Assembly (NCBI GenBank): GCA_903918555.1
Contig: CAIXEV010000657.1
Coordinates: forward strand, 1 to 5,524
DNA length: 5,524 bases
Direction: 5' to 3'
Source: an uncultured bacterium
GTDB taxonomy: Bacteria > Planctomycetota > Phycisphaerae > Phycisphaerales > SM1A02
The position numbers were made by a program, and so were the translations under genes. The notes under the pieces are model-generated. The model was not told the DNA's origin. It saw only the letters and a program-made list of their open reading frames with translations, and searched no databases. Positions 1 to 5,391 of this stretch are shown here, in pieces. How positions within the stretch are numbered: the first letter of the stretch is position 1; every line of letters starts with the position of its first letter.

Positions 1-94
1 CCATGAAAGGCCCAGCCATGAAAGGCCCAGCCATGAAAGAGGCCCACCCATGAAAAAGGCCCATGCATGAAAAAGGCCCATCCATGAAAAAGGC
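1..94 (+). repeat. Tandem array of translation-initiation units (15/17 bp, six copies) upstream of the permease
   Basis: Copies begin at 2, 17, 32, 49, 66 and 83; the last is partial and is the permease start itself. The first two are 15 bp (CATGAAAGGCCCAGC). The next three are 17 bp (consensus CATGAAAAAGGCCCATC, with two changes in the copy at 32). The copy at 83 reads CATGAAAAAGGC and runs into the coding sequence. Each unit has an ATG (3, 18, 33, 50, 67, 84) and a purine-rich AAAGG or AGAGG ending exactly 7 bases before the next ATG. The array touches the left edge, so it may extend further. It may also overlap the end of an upstream gene: frames ending at TGA 51-53 and TGA 68-70 are both open at the edge. 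Confidence 0.95.
3..87 (+). promoter_or_regulatory. Chain of ATGA-overlapping mini-ORFs leading into the permease start
   Basis: Seen directly: ATG 33 (in frame with ATGs 3 and 18) reads to TGA 51-53, which overlaps ATG 50 as ATGA. ATG 50 reads MKKAHA to TGA 68-70, overlapping ATG 67. ATG 67 reads MKKAHP to TGA 85-87, overlapping ATG 84, the likely permease start. ATGA overlaps are a known arrangement for termination-reinitiation coupling in bacteria. That the chain is actually translated, or affects permease expression, is inference. Because 17 is not a multiple of 3, successive ATGs fall in different frames, so the mini-ORFs cannot simply be an N-terminal extension of the permease. Confidence 0.5.
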
Positions 95-1070
95 TCTTGG
101 CATCATCGCCATCTTCCTCGCGATCTTCGTGTTCGCGTCGCTCTACGGCGAGAACTTCCTCACCGGCATCAACCTGATGCAGCTGACGCAGCGGACCGCG
201 CTCTACGCGATCCTCGCGCTCGGCGCAGCGCTCGTGATCGTGACCGGCGGCATCGATCTCTCGATCGGCTCGGTCGTCTGCCTTGCGGGCATCACGACGC
301 CGTGGCTCCTGATCGAGCACGAGTGGTCGCCGTGGGCGGTGGTGCCGACCGTGCTCGCGATGTCCGCGGGCATCGGGCTCTTCCACGGGCTCCTCATCAC
401 GCGGCTCAAGCTGCAGCCGTTCCTCGTCACGCTCTGCGGCCTCCTTCTCTACCGCGGCATCGCGCGCTGGATGACGGGCGACCAGACGCAGGGCTTCATG
501 GGCGAGCACGGCGACCTCCGCAAGCTCGCGACCGGCCGCTTCGAGATCCCCGGCGTCGAGAACTTCCTGCTGCCCGCGACCGTGATTCCCGCCGCGATCC
601 TCGCGATCGTGATCGGCGTCTTCTACTCGCGCACCGTCTGGGGTCGCTGGCTGCTCGCGACCGGCCGCAACGAGAGCGCCGCGCGCTACTCCGGCATCCC
701 GACCGCGGGGCTCGTGACGATCTCGTATGTCGGCTGCAGCCTGCTCGCGGGCTTCGGCGGCATGCTCTTCATCTTCGACATCAGCAGCGCGCAGCCCTCC
801 GACTTCGGCAACTTCTACGAGCTCTACGCGATCGCCGCGGCCGTGCTCGGCGGATGCAGCCTCCGCGGCGGCGAGATCAGCGTGATCGGCGTCATCTTCG
901 GCGCAGCGACGCTGCAGGTGCTGCGCACGACCATCATCCTCGTCGGCCTCTCGTCGCAGCTCGAGTTCGCCGTCATCGGCGCCGTGCTTCTTCTCGGCGT
1001 CGCGGCCGACGAAGGCGTCCGCCGCTTCCTCTCGCGCCGGCTCGAGCGCTCCGCTGCGGCGGCGCGCTGA
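84..1070 (+). CDS. Sugar ABC transporter permease, ribose/xylose type (RbsC-like)
   Basis: This is the membrane permease of a CUT2-type ABC importer that brings a monosaccharide across the inner membrane. The 328-residue length is usual for RbsC-like proteins. About eight to ten hydrophobic segments are visible (about 4-22, 39-55, 60-76, 84-105, 112-126, 162-181, 209-232, 246-258, 266-284, 293-307). Family hallmarks are VTGGIDLSIGS (53-63), the ATPase-contact loop GRWLLATGRNESAARYSGI (187-205) and LGGCSLRGGE (255-264). I chose ATG 84 over the in-frame ATG 63 because AAAAAGG (70-76) lies 7 bases before it and the protein then starts MKKALG with a clean first membrane helix. ATG 63 is a chance ATG at a repeat junction. 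The binding protein and ATPase are presumably to the left. The sugar is not identifiable from sequence; the adjacent mutarotase fits an aldose. Confidence 0.9.
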   Translation: MKKALGIIAIFLAIFVFASLYGENFLTGINLMQLTQRTALYAILALGAALVIVTGGIDLSIGSVVCLAGITTPWLLIEHEWSPWAVVPTVLAMSAGIGLFHGLLITRLKLQPFLVTLCGLLLYRGIARWMTGDQTQGFMGEHGDLRKLATGRFEIPGVENFLLPATVIPAAILAIVIGVFYSRTVWGRWLLATGRNESAARYSGIPTAGLVTISYVGCSLLAGFGGMLFIFDISSAQPSDFGNFYELYAIAAAVLGGCSLRGGEISVIGVIFGAATLQVLRTTIILVGLSSQLEFAVIGAVLLLGVAADEGVRRFLSRRLERSAAAAR

Positions 1071-1091
1071 GTCTTCGACCCACCGACCAAT

Positions 1092-1133
1092 CCCACCCAG
1101 CAGTTCCCACCCAGCAGTTCCCCCCCAGGAGAT
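1092..1133 (+). repeat. 14-bp tandem repeat abutting the epimerase start
   Basis: CCCACCCAGCAGTT occurs twice without a gap (1092-1105 and 1106-1119). A third copy with three changes (1120-1133, CCCCCCCAGGAGAT) follows. One of those changes turns CAGCAG into CAGGAG and so creates the Shine-Dalgarno of the next gene. The array fills most of the 66-base gap between permease and epimerase. Confidence 0.85.
1127..1131 (+). promoter_or_regulatory. Ribosome binding site of the aldose 1-epimerase
   Basis: AGGAG lies five bases before ATG 1137 and fixes that start. It is part of the third, diverged copy of the 14-bp repeat. Confidence 0.75.
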
Positions 1134-1136
1134 CCC

Positions 1137-2369
1137 ATGCAAGTACCAGCGACCCTCGCACTCCTCGCGCCGCTCGCCCTCGCGGCCTGCGCCTTCGCAC
1201 AGCAGCCAGCGGCCGCGCCGCCGGCCCAGCCCGCGCCGCCCGCGGCCGAGATCACGAAGAAGGACTGGGGCACCGTCGACGGCAAGCCCGTCCACCTCTG
1301 GACGCTCCGCAACGCGCGCGGCATGGAGGCCGAGATCAGCGACTACGGCACGATCATCGTGTCGCTCAAGGCGCCCGACGCCGGCGGCAAGTTCGACGAT
1401 GTGGTGCTCGGCCGCCCGAGCGCCGCGGACTATGTGGCGCGCACCCAGTACTTCGGCTGCACCGCCGGCCGCTGCGCGAACCGCATCGCCAAGGGCCGCT
1501 TCACGATCGACGGCAAGGAGCACGCGCTCGCGACCAACAACGGCGCGAACCACCTCCACGGCGGCGTGAAGGGTTTCGACAAGGTGGTGTGGAAGGGCGA
1601 GGCGAAGATGACCGACGCCGGCCCGAGCGTCACCTTCACCTACCGCTCGCCCGATGGCGAGGAGGGCTACCCGGGCAATGTCGACGCGACGGTCGTCTAC
1701 ACGCTGACGAACGCCAACGAGCTCAAGGTCGACATGAGCGCGACCACCGACAAGCCGACGGTCGTGAACCTCGCGCACCACACCTACTGGAACCTCGCGG
1801 GCCACGGCTCCGGAGACATCCTCGGCCACCTGCTGATGCTCCCCGCGAAGCGCTACACGCCGGTCGACTCGACGCTCATCACCACGGGCGAGATCGCGCC
1901 GGTGTCGGGAACGCCGCTCGACTTCACCGTGATGAAGCCGATCGGCAAGGACTTCGCGGCGATGCCCGCCACCAAGGACGATCCCGGCGGCTACGACCAC
2001 AACTTCGTGCTCGACAAGAGTCCCAATCAGAACGGGCTCTGGCTCTCGGCGATCCTGATGGAGCCGAAGTCGGGCCGCATCATGGAAGTCTGGTCGAACC
2101 AGCCGGGCATCCAGTTCTACACGGGCAACTTCCTCGACGGCATCCCCGGCAAGAACGGAGCCGTCTACCAGAAGAACGGTGCGCTCTGCCTTGAGACGCA
2201 GGCGTTCCCCGACTCGATCAACAAGCAGGGTCAGGATGGAAAGATGAAGGACGGCTGGCCGAATGTCGTCCTGCGCCCGGGCGAGACCTACAGCCACTCG
2301 ATGTTGCACCGCTTCTCGACGGTGAACCGCTCCTTGCCCGCCGCCCCGACGGCGCCGGCCGCGAAGTAG
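1137..2369 (+). CDS. galM: Exported aldose 1-epimerase (mutarotase)
   Basis: It interconverts the alpha and beta anomers of aldoses such as glucose and galactose. At 410 residues it is longer than cytoplasmic GalM (about 340) because of an export leader and an Ala/Pro-rich linker (about 22-37). The leader has a lipobox-like LAAC (15-18, Cys18) and an alternative signal peptidase I site AFA|Q (19-22). It is odd in having no Lys or Arg before its hydrophobic core. Family residues are all visible: Arg116 in NRI, His141 in LHGG, His215 in HHTYWNL, Asp287 in YDHNF, and the catalytic base Glu353 in LETQAFPD. His141/His215 and Glu353 match the acid/base residues known from Lactococcus GalM. It follows the sugar permease on the same strand after 66 bases with no visible terminator between them, so co-transcription is likely. 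A periplasmic mutarotase would supply the anomer that the transporter prefers; that role is inferred. Confidence 0.93.
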   Translation: MQVPATLALLAPLALAACAFAQQPAAAPPAQPAPPAAEITKKDWGTVDGKPVHLWTLRNARGMEAEISDYGTIIVSLKAPDAGGKFDDVVLGRPSAADYVARTQYFGCTAGRCANRIAKGRFTIDGKEHALATNNGANHLHGGVKGFDKVVWKGEAKMTDAGPSVTFTYRSPDGEEGYPGNVDATVVYTLTNANELKVDMSATTDKPTVVNLAHHTYWNLAGHGSGDILGHLLMLPAKRYTPVDSTLITTGEIAPVSGTPLDFTVMKPIGKDFAAMPATKDDPGGYDHNFVLDKSPNQNGLWLSAILMEPKSGRIMEVWSNQPGIQFYTGNFLDGIPGKNGAVYQKNGALCLETQAFPDSINKQGQDGKMKDGWPNVVLRPGETYSHSMLHRFSTVNRSLPAAPTAPAAK

Positions 2370-2387
2370 GCGAGACGCCACGCAGCA

Positions 2388-2430
2388 GATGACGACGCCG
2401 GCGCGCCCTTCGTGCGCCGGCGTTGTCGTT
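2388..2430. terminator. Long GC-rich hairpin between convergent genes
   Basis: ACGCCGGCGC (2395-2404) pairs perfectly with GCGCCGGCGT (2414-2423). Pairing extends outward to about 2389/2429, allowing two G-T wobble pairs. It starts about 20 bases after the epimerase stop. There is no long T run on either side, so this is either a plus-strand terminator of weak canonical form or a 3'-end stabilising structure. Confidence 0.6.
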
Positions 2431-2440
2431 CTGCCGCGGC

Positions 2441-2474
2441 GAAAAACACAGCGCGCGCGGTTGCCCGCGCGCGC
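2441..2474 (-). terminator. Rho-independent terminator of the PEP-CTERM-like gene pair
   Basis: On the minus strand, a perfect 10-bp GC stem (arms 2465-2474 and 2451-2460, loop GCAA) is followed by TGTGTTTTTC (2450-2441). It begins 21 bases after the stop of the gene at 2496-3158. Stem, short loop and T tract match the classical intrinsic terminator. Confidence 0.8.
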
Positions 2475-2495
2475 GTGGAGGCTAAAAGGGGTTCG

Positions 2496-3158
2496 TTAGC
2501 GACGGCGGCGGCGAGTCATCGCCGCAAGACCGAAGGCCGCGAGCGCGCCGGGTGCAGGCACGGCGCTGATCGAGACGGAGTAGTTCATGAAGGAGTTGCC
2601 GGTGCCGGACGCCACGGCTGCGGCGCCCGAGACATCGAGCTGGTAGCTGGTGCCAGCGACGAGCGAGAGCTCGAGCGAGTCGTTGGCGCTGCTGCTGGTC
2701 GAGTAGAGCACAGTGCCCGTCGCGACCTCGCGGAGGACGACCGAGACGCCGTTCGACGCGCCAGCGCCGAAGGACTGCAGGTTGGTGCCGACGCTCACAG
2801 CCGCGAGCATGGCGCTGTCGACCGTGAACACGACGCTCGACAGGCTGTTGCCGCTGAGCGGGCCACCGAAGCTGGCGGCGTTCGAGAAGAGCTGGGCGAA
2901 GGCGCCGAAGCTCATCGATTCGACGCCGAGCGTCGAGCCCTGCTGCACCGCGCCCGACACGAAGGGCGCGTTGTAGCTGCGGAACTCGAGGAAGTCGCCG
3001 AAGGCGGACGACGACGGGCTCGCCGTGCCGCTGGGCGAAGTCAGCGCGATCGAACGCAGCGACGAGGTGTAGACGAAGCCGGCCTGGGCCGACGCGGCGG
3101 CGGAAAGCGCCGCGGCGACCGCAGTGAGCGAGAGGATGGACTTCTTCATGTTCTTCAT
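2496..3158 (-). CDS. Secreted PEP-CTERM-like protein, paralogue B
   Basis: A secreted, probably surface-anchored protein of unknown function; 220 residues from ATG 3158, or 217 from ATG 3149. MKNMKK is followed by a hydrophobic signal core and a likely cut at AQA|GFV (after 26). The mature part is rich in Ser, Ala, Gly and Val, has no cysteine, and looks like a beta-sandwich-type secreted domain. The tail is VPAPG (200-204), a hydrophobic stretch (205-214) and five arginines (216-220). This is the layout of an exosortase-processed PEP-CTERM signal but with Ala in place of the motif's Glu. It is clearly related to the upstream minus-strand gene: both start the mature chain with GFVY and share SSSAN, the LV-x-G-x-(S/T)Y stretch and G-(T/A)-GN-(S/A)-F. 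No clear Shine-Dalgarno precedes either ATG. The reading frame stays open upstream, through in-frame 12-bp repeats, to a TTG (3248-3246) directly after the neighbour's stop, so the start is uncertain. Confidence 0.8.
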   Translation of the reverse strand: MKNMKKSILSLTAVAAALSAAASAQAGFVYTSSLRSIALTSPSGTASPSSSAFGDFLEFRSYNAPFVSGAVQQGSTLGVESMSFGAFAQLFSNAASFGGPLSGNSLSSVVFTVDSAMLAAVSVGTNLQSFGAGASNGVSVVLREVATGTVLYSTSSSANDSLELSLVAGTSYQLDVSGAAAVASGTGNSFMNYSVSISAVPAPGALAAFGLAAMTRRRRR

Positions 3159-3206
3159 CGTGTTCTTCGTCGTGTGGTTCGTCGTGTTCTTGGTCGTGTT
3201 CTTCGT
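3147..3206 (-). repeat. Five in-frame 12-bp repeats at the start of PEP-CTERM-like paralogue B
   Basis: Read on the minus strand, the unit is ACGAAGAACACG (3206-3195). Copies follow at 3194-3183 (one change), 3182-3171 (two changes), 3170-3159 (exact) and 3158-3147 (ATGAAGAACATG, two changes). The period is four codons (TKNT if translated). The last copy carries the start codons: it differs from the consensus only by two C-to-T changes that turn ACG into ATG. The array therefore ends precisely at the signal peptide. Confidence 0.9.
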
Positions 3207-3248
3207 CGCCGTGGACCTATCGAAACTGCGGAGAGGAGCAGGCAGCAA

Positions 3249-3908
3249 TCAGCGCCTGCGGCGTCGCTTGCCCACCGCGCCGGCCAGCGCGAGAAGCGCA
3301 GCCGAAGCAGGGCCAGGAACGATCGAGAAGCTGGCGTTGAAGCTGCTGAACGCGTTGCCGGCGCCCGTCGCGCTCGAAGACGCAAGGGCCTCGAGGCGGT
3401 AGGTGTTGCCCGAGACCAGCGTCAGCGTGTCCGAGGCGTTCGCGCTGCTCGAAAGCACCAGGCGCACCGTGTTCAGCGTCACATCGGTCAGCTTGATGAA
3501 GACGGTCGAGCTGCCGACGCCGCCGATCGTCTGGCTGAGGCCGATCATCCAGCTGACATCGAGGGTCGCGGCGCCGTCGTCGCTCATCGCCACGAAGGTC
3601 GCGTCGAGCGTGCTCTCGCCGATGGCCGAAGCCCCAGCCGCGCCGATCGCCTGGCTGGCGCCGACGAGGCTGATGGAAGTCGATCCGAGGTCAGAGCCCT
3701 GGTTCGCGAGCGACGAAACGCCGGCGCCCGAGACGAACGCGGAGCCGAACCAGTTCCCGAACAGGCTGGTCGACTTCGTGTCTGACGACGACGGAACGAC
3801 AGCCGAAACGACTCGGTTGGAGGTCGAATACACAAACCCCGCGTCGGCGGTTTGCAAACCAACCAACGCAGCGGCCGCAAGCGCGGCAGCGCGTGAGATA
3901 GAACCCAT
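3249..3908 (-). CDS. Secreted PEP-CTERM-like protein, paralogue A
   Basis: A secreted, probably surface-anchored protein of unknown function, 219 residues. The signal peptide is MGSISR, a hydrophobic core at 7-18 and a likely cut at ADA|GFV (after 23). The mature region is Ser/Ala/Gly-rich, without cysteine, and ends in VPGP (197-200), a hydrophobic helix (about 201-213) and KRRRRR (214-219). This is the PEP-CTERM architecture with Gly in place of Glu. Mature start (GFVYSTSNR), central length and the segment from about 152 to 196 match the downstream paralogue, so the pair probably arose by tandem duplication. The start is supported by AGGGAG on the minus strand (3922-3917), eight bases before ATG 3908. 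It is likely the first gene of a two-gene transcript that ends at the terminator at 2441-2474. Ice-like, pilus-like or matrix roles cannot be told apart from sequence. Confidence 0.85.
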   Translation of the reverse strand: MGSISRAAALAAAALVGLQTADAGFVYSTSNRVVSAVVPSSSDTKSTSLFGNWFGSAFVSGAGVSSLANQGSDLGSTSISLVGASQAIGAAGASAIGESTLDATFVAMSDDGAATLDVSWMIGLSQTIGGVGSSTVFIKLTDVTLNTVRLVLSSSANASDTLTLVSGNTYRLEALASSSATGAGNAFSSFNASFSIVPGPASAALLALAGAVGKRRRRR

Positions 3909-3926
3909 TTTCCAAACTCCCTACAC

Positions 3927-3950
3927 ACGAACGAGTTCCCGCTCGTTCGT
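3927..3950 (-). promoter_or_regulatory. Perfect 9-bp stem-loop just upstream of the paralogue A ribosome binding site
   Basis: ACGAACGAG (3927-3935) and CTCGTTCGT (3942-3950) are perfectly complementary around a six-base loop. The structure sits four bases upstream of the AGGGAG Shine-Dalgarno at 3917-3922. It could be an operator or a 5'-UTR hairpin; the sequence does not decide. Confidence 0.5.
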
Positions 3951-4035
3951 CCCTTTTCGCCGGCACCCTACATGCCGGCATCTCAAACCACGGAGATCTC
4001 CTACGCGGCATAAGCCGCACAGCCCTCCGAGTCGG

Positions 4036-4063
4036 AACCTACCACGGGAACGGGCGAGGCCAA
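4036..4063 (-). promoter_or_regulatory. Candidate promoter of the PEP-CTERM-like gene pair
   Basis: On the minus strand, TTGGCC (4063-4058) and TAGGTT (4041-4036) are 16 bases apart and are imperfect matches to sigma-70 -35 and -10 boxes. The odd palindrome TCCGAGTCGGA (4026-4036) follows at once, near where transcription would begin. The matches are partial, and promoter rules in planctomycetes are poorly known. Confidence 0.25.
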
Positions 4064-4244
4064 GAAAACCGCACTGATTTCAGGCGATTCTTTGCGGGAA
4101 CCTTGCGGAATCGCGACAGATGGTCACCGCCAGGCGCCGATCGGTGCGCCCAAGGGCCAATATCTTCATCTCCCGAGGCTCAGGATTGCTGTTTTGGCGT
4201 GGCAGCATCCGATAACGCAACATCCACCCTCTGGATGAGGGGTT

Positions 4245-5387
4245 TTAACCCTTCGATGGGCGCGTCTTCGGGGGTTCGTCTCGGATGACAGCGAGCTGGT
4301 CTGCCGCGCCGTAGAGCGATCCATCGACGGGGGGCAGCCCGAGCAGGCGCAGGCAGAGGTTCCCGGCGTCGCCGTTTCGGACTGGCTGCGGCTTGGCCGC
4401 GGTGTCGAGCTGCGTCTCGCGGTCCGGCCACGCGCGCCCAGGGTTGAGCGCGCGCAGGTCCGCCGCCGCGCCGCCGCCGAGCCAGACCGCGAACGGGATG
4501 CGGAAGTTGATCGGCGCGGCCTTGTCGGTGTGCGACTTGAACGGCACGCCGCCGCCGTGGTCGGCGGTGAGGACGATCGCGGTGTTGCCGCGCAGGGCGG
4601 GGCTCGACTCGATCGCGTCGAGGATCGTGCCGAGCGCGCCGTCGGCGTCCTTGACCGCGGCGAGATAGTCGCTGCCGGCGGCGAGGTCCCAGCCCGTCGC
4701 GTGCCCCGCGAAGTCGGGCGCGCCGATGTGGACGAACGCAAAGCTGGGCGCGGGCGACCGCCGCAAGGTGTCGGCGACGATTCCACCGAGGTCCGACGCA
4801 CGCGTGGTGTAGAGGGCGCGGTCGATCTTGTGGCGGCCGTCGTCCTTGCCGACGCCGTCGGGCGCGCCCGACGCGTCGCTGTAGCTCTGGGTGAGCAGCA
4901 CGAACTTCGTCTTGGTGACGGCGATGGTGGTGTCGACGCCGTGGTCGTGCGCGACATCGAAGACGCTCTGCACATACGAGCGCTTCTGGGCGTGCAGCGT
5001 GCCGCCCTGCGCCTCGGCGGGCGGGTCGGTGTTGGCGATCCAGCCGTGCCCCGAAGGTCCGAGGACCGGTCGGCCCGTGAGCATCGACAGGTGGTTGGGC
5101 AGCGTGACGGTGTAGTCGGGGTCGGTGCGGGCCTCGAGCGTGTGCGGGCCGCTCAGGATGCGCGCGAAGTTCGGAAACTGCTCGAGCAACGGCGTTTCGA
5201 GGCAGTCGGGCCGCAGGCCGTCCACGCTGATCAGGAGGACATGGTCGAAGACCTCGGGAACGCGCGGTGGCGTGGTGATCTCGGCGGAAGGGGCCGTCAC
5301 CGCCGCCCGTTGCGGGGTCGGCGCGCCGCGCTCGCAGGCGACGAGCGCGAGCGCGATCGCGGGGACGACGAGGTGGCCGAGGCGCAT
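4245..5387 (-). CDS. Lipoprotein of the type I phosphodiesterase / nucleotide pyrophosphatase family
   Basis: An alkaline-phosphatase-superfamily hydrolase expected to cleave phosphate mono- or diesters outside the cytoplasm; 380 residues. I start at ATG 5387, not at the further upstream in-frame ATG at 5474, because it gives MRLGHLV, a hydrophobic core and the lipobox LVAC (15-18, Cys18). The longer frame would run through the end of the neighbouring gene. Visible family residues are Asp56 in ISVDGLRPD, likely nucleophile Thr95 in TLPNHLSMLTG, Asp225 and His229 in PDFAGH, and Asp276 and His277 in TADHGG. These fit the two-metal site of NPP enzymes. The last metal-binding His is probably His286, ahead of FRIPFAVW, since no later His exists. 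An Ala/Pro/Thr-rich linker (about 21-44) separates anchor and domain. No strong Shine-Dalgarno is seen; the start is four bases after the upstream gene's stop, so translational coupling is likely. The substrate is unknown. Confidence 0.85.
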   Translation of the reverse strand: MRLGHLVVPAIALALVACERGAPTPQRAAVTAPSAEITTPPRVPEVFDHVLLISVDGLRPDCLETPLLEQFPNFARILSGPHTLEARTDPDYTVTLPNHLSMLTGRPVLGPSGHGWIANTDPPAEAQGGTLHAQKRSYVQSVFDVAHDHGVDTTIAVTKTKFVLLTQSYSDASGAPDGVGKDDGRHKIDRALYTTRASDLGGIVADTLRRSPAPSFAFVHIGAPDFAGHATGWDLAAGSDYLAAVKDADGALGTILDAIESSPALRGNTAIVLTADHGGGVPFKSHTDKAAPINFRIPFAVWLGGGAAADLRALNPGRAWPDRETQLDTAAKPQPVRNGDAGNLCLRLLGLPPVDGSLYGAADQLAVIRDEPPKTRPSKG

Positions 5388-5391
5388 GCGG

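Larger units (their letters stand above)
3909..4244. other. Gene-free 336-base region rich in short dyads
   Basis: It lies between the phosphodiesterase stop and the first PEP-CTERM-like gene, both on the minus strand. I see no convincing gene: the only open frame with a nearby purine tract is a 29-codon one at 4080-4169, whose GGGAG touches its ATG. Several inverted repeats occur: 4133-4150 (GGCGC with GCGCC), 4026-4036 (TCCGA with TCGGA), 4005-4018 (GCGGC with GCCGC), the palindrome GGAGATCTCC at 3992-4001, 3959-3979 (GCCGGCA with TGCCGGC) and 3927-3950. The right part presumably holds the end of the phosphodiesterase transcript, and the left part the promoter and leader of the PEP-CTERM-like genes. 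No clear poly-T terminator was seen after the phosphodiesterase gene. Confidence 0.6.

Noticed and set aside
63..83. Seven-residue N-terminal extension (MHEKGPS) of the permease from ATG 63
   Set aside because: ATG 63 arises at the junction of two repeat units, and the MKKALG start at 84 has the better-placed SD and a normal first membrane helix.
1..94. CRISPR-like array
   Set aside because: Units are contiguous 15/17-bp tandem repeats with no unique spacers.
302..2194. Plus-strand open frame of 630 codons across both the permease and the epimerase
   Set aside because: Extremely Arg/Ala/Pro-rich with no recognisable domain; it is the GC-rich shadow frame of two well-supported genes.
2412..3785. 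Plus-strand open frame of 457 codons antisense to the PEP-CTERM-like pair
   Set aside because: Arg/Ala/Glu-rich low-complexity shadow; the opposite strand carries signal peptides, sorting tails, an SD and a terminator.
4080..4169. Possible 29-residue small protein (MKILALGRTDRR...) on the minus strand
   Set aside because: The purine tract GGGAG directly touches the ATG, leaving no spacer, and the peptide shows no recognisable feature.
4221..4251. Terminator after the phosphodiesterase gene
   Set aside because: Only competing 5-bp stems (CATCC/GGATG and CCCTC/GAGGG), overlapping the stop codon, with no T run on the minus strand.
4166..4975. Minus-strand open frame of 269 codons overlapping the phosphodiesterase
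   Set aside because: Ser/Arg/Thr-rich shadow without domain features, while the frame beside it has a complete NPP motif set.
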